6,225 bases of DNA from Candidatus Thorarchaeota archaeon SMTZ1-83 (GTDB taxonomy: Archaea > Asgardarchaeota > Thorarchaeia > Thorarchaeales > Thorarchaeaceae), in NCBI GenBank assembly GCA_001563325.1, contig LRSK01000144.1, positions 1-6,225 on the forward strand, in the 5' to 3' direction. Positions 1 through 4,506 of this stretch are shown here, piece by piece. Position 1 is the stretch's first letter, and each line of letters begins with the position of its first letter. The position numbers and the translations under genes are program-made. The notes beneath the pieces were generated by a model, which saw nothing but the letters and a program-made list of their open reading frames with translations, ran no database searches and was not told where the DNA came from.

Positions 1-237
1 TGCTTGTGCAGGATGGCTCAGCTCATGAGAAATGAGTCCAAGAAGCGCCGGCTCAGGCCAGTCTTCCGACTTGACACTACAGGTCACCCGAATCTCCCTC
101 AGTCCGCCCCACCTCACGTGGGCATATGATGCGATTCCACCGTAGCCCACCACAATGTTGGTTTGACTCAGTTCTGGATATGCGTATGAAACCAAGCGTT
201 GAGCCACATCCATTAGTATCGGCGACATTTCGGACAT
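1..237 (-). CDS. Partial HExxH-motif protein, putative zinc metallopeptidase-like, N-terminal 79 residues
   Basis: The frame is open from an ATG at 237 to the window edge, giving 79 residues without a stop; the C-terminal part lies outside. Visible features are an N-terminal helix-like stretch (about 5-20), strand-like segments (28-33, 46-55) and the sequence ALLGLISHELSH at residues 64-75. HELSH (71-75) fits HExxH, in which two His bind zinc and Glu is the general base in zincin peptidases; the hydrophobic run before it fits the usual zinc helix. The third zinc ligand would lie downstream and cannot be checked. The start is supported by GAAGGT (246-251) eight bases upstream and by an in-frame TGA just before it. 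A second in-frame ATG lies at 228. The gene is divergent from S25e. No family was recognised; HExxH is short and can occur by chance, so peptidase activity is tentative, while the coding call is fairly firm. Confidence 0.68.
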   Translation of the reverse strand, partial: MSEMSPILMDVAQRLVSYAYPELSQTNIVVGYGGIASYAHVRWGGLREIRVTCSVKSEDWPEPALLGLISHELSHPAQA

Positions 238-245
238 GAGTAGAT

Positions 246-251
246 ACCTTC
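246..251 (-). promoter_or_regulatory. Shine-Dalgarno site for the HExxH gene
   Basis: On the minus strand the sequence reads GAAGGT, five of six matches to GGAGGT, eight bases before the ATG at 237. It favours that ATG over the next in-frame ATG at 228. Confidence 0.5.
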
Positions 252-306
252 ACAAAGTCCTCTATACTGGCCTTCAGAGCGAAGATGAGCATTCAGCAAT
301 GAGCAT

Positions 307-316
307 CTTTAAAAGT
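307..316 (+). promoter_or_regulatory. Candidate TATA box in the S25e / HExxH divergent promoter region
   Basis: CTTTAAAAGT is the most AT-rich core in the divergent intergenic region. It lies about 50 bases before the S25e start, so transcription starting some 25 bases downstream would give a leader of roughly 20-25 bases that includes the AAGGAGA ribosome-binding site. The TTTAAA core (308-313) is its own reverse complement, so it could also serve the minus-strand HExxH gene with a leader near 48 bases. This is a motif and spacing argument only. Confidence 0.42.
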
Positions 317-353
317 CAAACCCAAAACCTTCGCGTGACCTCTCAACAGTCAA

Positions 354-360
354 AAGGAGA
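354..360 (+). promoter_or_regulatory. Ribosome-binding site abutting the S25e start codon
   Basis: AAGGAGA directly precedes the GTG at 361, leaving about one base between AGGAG and the start, far less than the usual 5-9. No in-frame ATG, GTG or TTG exists between the upstream in-frame stop (TAA at 310-312) and 361. Either this spacing is tolerated, or translation begins at a rarer codon just downstream such as ATT (364) or ATC (370), or the mRNA is read differently. Confidence 0.45.
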
Positions 361-1170
361 GTGATTGTTATCAGCCGCAAGAGATGGGGCAAGAAAGCCG
401 AGAAGACGGAGAAGATAGTCCGGGACGCCATTCTCAAGTCAGACGTCGAAACAGGTATCGATGAGTATCTGGCCAAATCAAGGTCCGTTACACAGTACGA
501 GTTGGCAAGCAGGTTCAACATTAGAATGAGCGTTGCGCGGAGCATTCTGAGGGCAAGGGAGGCGGACGGCACACTTGTTCCCTACGTAAGAGAAGGCGGC
601 TTCGAGGCCTACACGACTCCTGCTGACCTTGAGAAGACGCAGACCGACCGTCCGATCATGATAGCAGATGCCCTTGAGAAAGTGGCTTCATCAGTTCCAA
701 AGACTGCTGTCATAACTGAGGAGATGGATGCTCAGCTGATTGCTGCATCTGCTGATGACGGAGTAGGCATTGTGAAGCCTGGGCGCATTGCCAGACAACG
801 CAGAGAGGTCGGTGAGAAGAAGGAGAAGGCCAGACCGAAGCTCCCAGAAATAGTCGTTGAGCCCTTGGAAGCTGAACCTCCTGCTGCTCCGGAGCCACCT
901 GCTGAGCCCAAGGAAGAGAAGAAGCCAAAGAAGGTCACAAGAAAGACTCCCGCGAAAAAGGCCGAACCCAAGAAGACCGTAAAGAAGAAGGCCCCTGCCA
1001 AGGAAGCGAAGCCTAAGAAAGTGACCAAGAAGGAGCCCGCGGAGAAGGCCAAGCCAAAGAAGTCCACGGAGAAAAAGACCGCGAAGAAGGCCGAACCGAA
1101 AAAGACCACAAAGAAAGCTCCTGCCAAGAAAGAAACGGCCAAGAAGACTACAAAGAAGAAGGCTACATAG
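361..1170 (+). CDS. rps25e: Small-subunit ribosomal protein S25e with long lysine-rich C-terminal tail
   Basis: The product is 269 residues. Residues 5-86 match the S25e winged-helix pattern: a basic RKRWGKKAEK start as in the RW/KW-GK opening of the family, then VTQYELASRFNI (43-54) and MSVARSILRAREADGTL (56-72), the recognition-helix region. S25e sits on the 40S/30S head in eukaryotes and archaea. Typical archaeal S25e has only about 100 residues, so some 170 are extra: a linker of unknown function (90-160), an acidic Pro/Ala/Glu stretch (162-186) and a Lys-rich tail (186-269) of about five 14-15-residue PAKKAEPKKTxKK units, like histone H1 tails. The tail should bind rRNA or other nucleic acid and be disordered; this is inference. 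The GTG start is the only usual start in frame, but its ribosome-binding site is abnormally close. The next gene is convergent, so this gene is probably monocistronic. Confidence 0.8.
   Translation: MIVISRKRWGKKAEKTEKIVRDAILKSDVETGIDEYLAKSRSVTQYELASRFNIRMSVARSILRAREADGTLVPYVREGGFEAYTTPADLEKTQTDRPIMIADALEKVASSVPKTAVITEEMDAQLIAASADDGVGIVKPGRIARQRREVGEKKEKARPKLPEIVVEPLEAEPPAAPEPPAEPKEEKKPKKVTRKTPAKKAEPKKTVKKKAPAKEAKPKKVTKKEPAEKAKPKKSTEKKTAKKAEPKKTTKKAPAKKETAKKTTKKKAT
949..1167 (+). repeat. Tandem 14-15-residue Lys/Ala/Pro repeats in the S25e tail
   Basis: Residues 197-269 of S25e divide into units starting at 197, 212, 226, 240 and 254, each close to PAKKAEPKKTTKKA. The unit length is 15 residues for the first and 14 for the others. 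The DNA copies are diverged in codon choice (AAG and AAA mixed, GCC/GCG/GCA varied), so the repeat is conserved more at protein than at DNA level. Such AKP-rich repeats are typical of H1-like nucleic-acid-binding tails. Confidence 0.8.
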
Positions 1171-1220
1171 ACCTGACTCTGGACAGTCGTTCGCGTGCTT
1201 CAGAAATGTGTTCTAGCTTC

Positions 1221-1273
1221 AAAAATGAACCTTAGGCCACTCACAGGTTCACGGTCGCACCTGATTGTGGCCT
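1221..1273 (-). terminator. Two-tier hairpin plus T-run, candidate terminator of the minus-strand cluster
   Basis: In the 126-base convergent gap, AGGCCAC (1234-1240) pairs exactly with GTGGCCT (1267-1273), and inside it CAGGT (1244-1248) pairs with ACCTG (1259-1263), with a 3x3 internal loop and a 10-base apical loop. Read on the minus strand, the hairpin starts 24 bases after the stop codon of the coiled-coil gene and is followed eight bases later by TTTTT (1225-1221). This resembles an intrinsic terminator. Archaea usually terminate at T-runs without needing a hairpin, so the stem could instead protect the 3' end or act on both converging transcripts. On the plus strand no T-run follows the hairpin. 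Confidence 0.42.
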
Positions 1274-1296
1274 TGAGATTACAGATTGTAGAGTTG

Positions 1297-1845
1297 CTAC
1301 TTCATACCTGCAATCTGACGATCGACTTCTTCTAGCTGAGAATCGAGCTCAGCCTCTTTTGTCTTGTAGTCATCCTCTGGAATATATCCTCTCATGTAGT
1401 CGAACCGCAGATCAGTGAGTGAAGCCTTCAGTCTATCCTTCTGCTGGAGCAAGAAGTCAAGCTGATCACTCCCTTCAGCTGGTGCCTCCGCTGCGGCTTC
1501 GGCCGCGAGTTCAGCAGCTGGTTCTGGTGCAGGTTCGAAGACGGGTTCAGCAGCAGGCGCAGCCTCCGCAGCTGGTGCAGGGGCGGCCTCCGGAGTTGGT
1601 GCCGCTTCTGGCGCAACTGGTGCAGTCGTCTGCACGCTCTCCATCTGTTCCATGTTCTTTCTGAGAGTATCAATCTGTGTGGCAATCTCTGTGAAGCTAT
1701 CGTTTATTGTCTTGTTGATAGCCGATTTCATGTTGGCAAGATTAGCCGCCAAGTCATCGGCAATCTTCTTTGTTTCAGACACCTTCTTGGCAAATGTTTC
1801 GATTTCCTTTAGCTTCTCCGTCAATTCACCTATATCAAAGGCCAT
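1297..1845 (-). CDS. Small coiled-coil protein with acidic Ala/Pro/Glu linker and SHOCT-like C-terminus
   Basis: The product is 182 residues with three parts. Residues 5-70 are helical with heptad-like hydrophobic spacing (IGELTEKLKEIETFAKKV onward) and should form a coiled coil. Residues 73-126 are almost only Ala, Pro and Glu, with no basic residue; from 100 to 124 a Glu falls exactly every fourth position. Residues 127-181 form a predicted helical hairpin with a Y-x-x-G-x-I-x-x-x-x-Y turn (150-160) like the SHOCT/short C-terminal oligomerisation motif (LRxxYxxGxIsxeeYexxKxxL). There are no signal peptide, membrane segments or catalytic motifs. The ATG is supported by AAGGTGA (1852-1858) six bases upstream. 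The gene lies 123 bases after the GTPase stop on the same strand, so it may be co-transcribed or have its own promoter. A scaffold or effector role for the GTPase is conceivable but inferred from position only. Confidence 0.75.
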   Translation of the reverse strand: MAFDIGELTEKLKEIETFAKKVSETKKIADDLAANLANMKSAINKTINDSFTEIATQIDTLRKNMEQMESVQTTAPVAPEAAPTPEAAPAPAAEAAPAAEPVFEPAPEPAAELAAEAAAEAPAEGSDQLDFLLQQKDRLKASLTDLRFDYMRGYIPEDDYKTKEAELDSQLEEVDRQIAGMK

Positions 1846-1968
1846 GAAATGTCACCTTGGCATTGCCAATTCTATGGATAGAGCAGGGGCTTGGTTCTTA
1901 ACCTTTGCCGTGGTGGATACTACCAATCTCAACGATATTCCAAGGCTCCAACAATGAGCCGGAACGGG
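1846..1968. other. Gap between GTPase and coiled-coil genes; weak promoter candidate
   Basis: This 123-base stretch lies between two minus-strand genes. Read on the minus strand, it shows no T-run after the GTPase stop. The only TATA-like stretch is AAAGGTTAAGAA (1895-1906), which could start a transcript with a leader near 28 bases for the coiled-coil gene. The match is weak, so read-through from the GTPase gene is equally possible. Confidence 0.25.
1852..1858 (-). promoter_or_regulatory. Strong Shine-Dalgarno site for the coiled-coil gene
   Basis: The minus strand reads AAGGTGA, complementary to the archaeal 16S 3' end (TCACCT), with a six-base spacer to the ATG at 1845. It indicates that this gene is translated independently of the upstream GTPase gene. 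Confidence 0.65.
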
Positions 1969-2829
1969 CTATGCGGCCCTGGTCTCGGCCTTGCCCTCCA
2001 AAATGGCCTTCCTGATGATCTGAATCAGGCGGTCTCTATAGGATATGTCAATAGCGACCAGCTCGTAGGTTGGAATTGCAAGAATTTGCCCCACTCTCTC
2101 CGGTGTGAGAGCAGTCGGCAGGTCTTGCTTGTTTGCAATTCCGATGACCTTCGCCTCAGGAACTTCTTCCTTGACCAAAGAAACAAGCTTCTTGCTCCTT
2201 AGGACATTCTCAAGTGTGCTATCTGTGACAATGACCACAACCTGTGCGTTGGCAATCATCTTGGCCCAGAGGATTGAGAACCTGGATTGTCCTGCGAGGT
2301 CCCATAGCACGATATTGGCATTCTGAACTTCTTCGGGCAATCGTTTGATACTGACACCAATAGTGGGATCGTGAACCAATGGGAGGGTTTCACCCCTGAG
2401 TAGGTGGAGGGTGGTTGTCTTTCCAACGCCTGCAAATCCTAGAATGGCCACCTTCACCATCGTTACAGCAATCTCATCGACCTTGGCGTCAAAGCCATCG
2501 AGGGGCTGCTTCGCGGTGGCGAGATTGGCGAATTCGTTCATGAAAGTATCAACAAGCTGAGTCATCTTATCTTCGATCTGCACTGTGTCATCAGCCTTGT
2601 CAGCAATGAACACAAATGTGAACATGTCTCTCTGTGCGTAGAATATCCGTGAAATTGAAACGTTCATGAACTCGGTCTGACCTTCTAGGTCTACGCTCTT
2701 CAGGAATTGGGCCAAATTCACAAGGAACTCAACTAGATCTGACTTGGACTCACTCCTAGCATACTCCTTGGAGAAAACCACATCGTCCTCTTGGCCCAGA
2801 ATGTAGACACTTCTGATCAACTTACTCAC
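1969..2829 (-). CDS. Longin-like domain fused to an Arf/Rab-like small GTPase
   Basis: The product is 286 residues. Residues 1-105 look like a longin/adaptin-sigma fold: LIRSVYILGQEDDVVFSKEY strand pair, a helix (30-45), paired strands (52-63, 69-76), then a long helix (84-104). Residues 124-280 are a small GTPase: G1 GFAGVGKT (131-138), G2 PTIG (155-158), G3 WDLAGQ (176-181, with the catalytic Gln181), G4 NKQD (233-236). ANKQDLPTA is Arf-like, while PTIGVS and WDxAGQ are more Ras/Rab-like. The G5 (SAK/CATSG) position reads AIDIS (259-263) and is not canonical. Ala133 stands at the Ras Gly12 position. There is no N-terminal myristoylation Gly and no C-terminal prenylation Cys, so membrane contact would go through the longin part or partners. 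It starts with GTG, overlapping the upstream gene by 8 bases, so translation is probably coupled. The GTPase call is firm; the longin call is moderate. Confidence 0.9.
   Translation of the reverse strand: MSKLIRSVYILGQEDDVVFSKEYARSESKSDLVEFLVNLAQFLKSVDLEGQTEFMNVSISRIFYAQRDMFTFVFIADKADDTVQIEDKMTQLVDTFMNEFANLATAKQPLDGFDAKVDEIAVTMVKVAILGFAGVGKTTTLHLLRGETLPLVHDPTIGVSIKRLPEEVQNANIVLWDLAGQSRFSILWAKMIANAQVVVIVTDSTLENVLRSKKLVSLVKEEVPEAKVIGIANKQDLPTALTPERVGQILAIPTYELVAIDISYRDRLIQIIRKAILEGKAETRAA
2822..2829 (-). other. 8-base stop/start overlap coupling the longin and GTPase genes
   Basis: On the minus strand GTGAGTAA contains both the GTG start of the GTPase gene (2829-2827) and the TAA stop of the longin/winged-helix gene (2824-2822). 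The GGAG just before GTG is too close to act as a normal ribosome-binding site. Terminating ribosomes probably reinitiate here, which ties the amounts of the two proteins together. Confidence 0.7.
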
Positions 2830-3925
2830 TCCAAGTCTGAATAAGCAGCTCCAAATATCTTCTTGCTGTATCTGAGTTTACTTTCCTCTCTTCAAGCTTT
2901 CTCGTGAGTACTGGCAATACATACTCAGGGAAGAAGACCTCCATTCTTGGATCTGTTATGAGCACCCAGACATCCTGCTTCTCAAAATGAGCTGCTATCC
3001 TTTCCGCCTCCATGGCCCAAAGTGCATTCTGAATTACCCTTTCGGGGAAGGCAGTGTGCTCCGAGATTTCGCTTACACTTCGTGGCCTTTCTCTCAGGCT
3101 CTTGAGAACCTCATATTGTACCGTGTTTGAGATTATCTTGGAGATCTTCTCTCTATCTTCAAGGATTGGTGAATTGGGATCGTCAATTGGCAGAGTAGGG
3201 TTGTAACCAACTGCAGGAGGCTCAGGCGAGAAGAACTTGGAGATATACTCTCTGTACTCAGCGGCAACTCCTGGGGCCGCCACCTCGGCCTTAGAAAACG
3301 ACTCTGCGGGAGGCGCGCGATATGCGAACAAGTCCTTCAACAAAAACGCCGTTTCTAGGGTCTTGCCGACCATCTCCACTTTGACCAAGCCCGAGTCCAT
3401 CAGTGGAGTTATTGCCTCCACCAGGTCCACGGAGTCTGCCTGTACTTGACTCTTAAGCCACATGGATAGCTTCGCGGTGCTTTCAACAACCTCAGTGTGT
3501 AGCCGTTCAAGTAGAAGAGCACTCGATGGAGTCAGGTAAATCTGGGCACAAAGCTGTTCCTCCGCCAGCGAGGGCATTGTACTCTTCTTCTCCAGAATCT
3601 CTGCAATGTCGACGGATTCCGGATCCTGACTCATCAGTTCAAGCATGAAACGTCCCATTCCCGAGATTTCTTTGGAGATGCTGTCCAATACTTCGTCAGA
3701 GCCAAGCACAAAACCAACAGTCCAGCCTGGGTATGCATCCGCTGTGAAGGAGGCGATTCTCATTCCCTCGACTTCTAGCTCCTGTATCTCCTCCACTCCC
3801 TTCTGATGTTCATAGAACACCAGGTTTAGTGCTTTCTCTGTGAGAGTAAGAGTAGAAGGATATCGCTTCTTGACAACGAACCCGTGATAATCATCTAATT
3901 GTACAACAAACGCGGCTTCTGGCAT
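2822..3925 (-). CDS. Longin-like domain protein with two predicted winged helices; possible regulator of the adjacent GTPase
   Basis: The product is 367 residues. Residues 4-97 look longin-like: FVVQLDDYHGFVVKKRYP (6-23, strand-turn-strand), a helix with EKALNLVFYEH (30-40), strands (48-52, 56-61), YPGWTVGFVLG (65-75) and a closing helix (77-98). Residues 115-205 form a first predicted winged helix, with helices at 136-160 and 165-179. A Pro-rich linker (204-255) follows. Residues 260-325 form a second winged helix, with VLKSLRERPRSVSEISEH (273-290), the recognition-like helix PERVIQNALWAMEAERI (294-310) and a wing ending in VWVLI. The tail (326-367) is helical. Longin plus winged helices recalls NPRL2/NPRL3. 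The winged helices could instead bind DNA, but the ones here carry few basic residues. The ATG has GGGAG (3932-3936) six bases upstream. The stop overlaps the GTPase start by 8 bases, so the two products are probably made together. Function is inferred. Confidence 0.82.
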   Translation of the reverse strand: MPEAAFVVQLDDYHGFVVKKRYPSTLTLTEKALNLVFYEHQKGVEEIQELEVEGMRIASFTADAYPGWTVGFVLGSDEVLDSISKEISGMGRFMLELMSQDPESVDIAEILEKKSTMPSLAEEQLCAQIYLTPSSALLLERLHTEVVESTAKLSMWLKSQVQADSVDLVEAITPLMDSGLVKVEMVGKTLETAFLLKDLFAYRAPPAESFSKAEVAAPGVAAEYREYISKFFSPEPPAVGYNPTLPIDDPNSPILEDREKISKIISNTVQYEVLKSLRERPRSVSEISEHTAFPERVIQNALWAMEAERIAAHFEKQDVWVLITDPRMEVFFPEYVLPVLTRKLEERKVNSDTARRYLELLIQTWSE

Positions 3926-3931
3926 CTGACG

Positions 3932-3936
3932 CTCCC
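3932..3936 (-). promoter_or_regulatory. Shine-Dalgarno site for the longin/winged-helix gene
   Basis: The minus strand reads GGGAG six bases before the ATG at 3925, with normal spacing. It confirms this ATG as the start. Confidence 0.55.
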
Positions 3937-3955
3937 ATCACGGCTTTGCAATCTC

Positions 3956-3967
3956 CACATAAATGTG
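3956..3967 (-). promoter_or_regulatory. TATA-like element inside an inverted repeat upstream of the longin gene
   Basis: CACATAAATGTG is an inverted repeat (CACAT and ATGTG around AA). On the minus strand it reads CACATTTATGTG and includes ATTTATGT, a possible TATA box about 35 bases before the ATG at 3925. A start some 25 bases downstream would leave a leader of only about 10 bases, just enough for the GGGAG site. The 84-base gap to the zinc-finger gene leaves it open whether this is a separate promoter or the two genes share a transcript. Confidence 0.28.
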
Positions 3968-4009
3968 TGACCATCATGTATACCCTGATCCACACAGCCC
4001 GCTATTTGG

Positions 4010-4396
4010 CTATTCTTCTTCCAAATGATCTAGGCATGTGATGTGCTCATTCTCATCTAGAATCCAACAGTCCTCACAGACAAGTTCATGGCAGATGATG
4101 CAGATTCCGATATGATGCTTGAGGCCGGACATGACTGATTCACTGGCGTTCCCCGCATGCTGTTCGCAATATCCGCTACCGCATCTCCGGCACTCGATAG
4201 AGGCTGGCCCCCTGCAGACTCTGCAGGAGGGAGATTGCATCCTTTGAGAAGAGATGATTCTTGAACCCGCTATCAATTCCCCGCTGTATTCTGGAACCAA
4301 TGCCCCCTTACAGGTGGAATCCGAACAGTAACCGACTCCCTTATACTTTCCACAATGTAGGCAATAGGGGTCGAGAACTGGGCTATTTCGTTTCAT
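4010..4396 (-). CDS. Small multi-zinc-finger protein with a B-box-like finger
   Basis: From the ATG at 4396 the product is 128 residues with three Cys/His clusters. The first is C12-x2-C15-x8-C24-x4-C29. The second is C58-x2-C61-x7-C69-x2-C72-x4-C77-x2-H80 with H94 and H95 downstream, close to the B-box spacing (C-x2-C-x7-10-C-x2-C-x4-5-C-x2-C/H then His pairs). The third is C99-x2-C102-x4-C107-x2-C110-x10-C121-x2-H124. About four zinc ions could be bound. There is no membrane segment or catalytic motif. Such fingers usually mediate protein contacts, and B-boxes are known from TRIM proteins; true homology here is uncertain because spacing alone was used. The frame also has a TTG start at 4426 (138 residues), but GGAGG (4405-4409) sits eight bases before the ATG at 4396, which decides the start. 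It is the first gene of the minus-strand cluster, 84 bases before the longin gene. Confidence 0.78.
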   Translation of the reverse strand: MKRNSPVLDPYCLHCGKYKGVGYCSDSTCKGALVPEYSGELIAGSRIISSQRMQSPSCRVCRGPASIECRRCGSGYCEQHAGNASESVMSGLKHHIGICIICHELVCEDCWILDENEHITCLDHLEEE

Positions 4397-4506
4397 CGGT
4401 GGCGCCTCCGCCAGCAATCTTGTCAAGGCGCTAACTCTTACGCCCTATTTCATGAGCTAGAAAGGATGAAAAGCATTTCTTCAGAAATCGAAACCAGTGG
4501 GCGCCG
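4397..4506. other. Divergent intergenic region between zinc-finger and large coiled-coil genes
   Basis: This 110-base region should hold promoters for both directions. On the minus strand ATGAAATAGGG (4443-4453) is a possible TATA element, giving a leader of about 25 bases for the ATG at 4396. No clear TATA element or ribosome-binding site was found for the plus-strand ATG at 4507, so that gene may be leaderless or start further in. Confidence 0.3.
4405..4409 (-). promoter_or_regulatory. Shine-Dalgarno site fixing the zinc-finger gene start
   Basis: The minus strand reads GGAGG with eight bases before the ATG at 4396. It lies inside the longer TTG-started frame (TTG at 4426), so the upstream TTG is probably not used. 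Confidence 0.6.

Noticed and set aside
77..292. Minus-strand 71-residue frame overlapping the left-edge gene
   Set aside because: It is a shadow: another minus-strand frame in the same bases stays open to the edge, has a well-spaced ribosome-binding site and holds the HELSH motif, while this one has no recognisable pattern.
732..1142. Minus-strand 136-residue frame rich in Phe, resembling a membrane protein
   Set aside because: It is the reverse complement of the Lys-rich S25e tail; AAG codons read backwards as CTT/TTC-type codons give false hydrophobic runs.
949..1167. Possible CRISPR-like or DNA-level tandem repeat
   Set aside because: The periodicity is a protein repeat inside an open frame with diverged codons; there are no identical DNA repeats with unique spacers.
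1419..1685. Gln/Arg/Leu/Pro-rich frames on both strands over the coiled-coil gene
   Set aside because: They are shifted readings of the GC-rich Ala/Pro/Glu linker and have no ribosome-binding site or recognisable domain.
4397..4426. TTG start giving a 138-residue zinc-finger protein
   Set aside because: The ATG at 4396 has GGAGG at an eight-base distance, whereas the TTG has no comparable site; the extra ten residues have no Cys or His.
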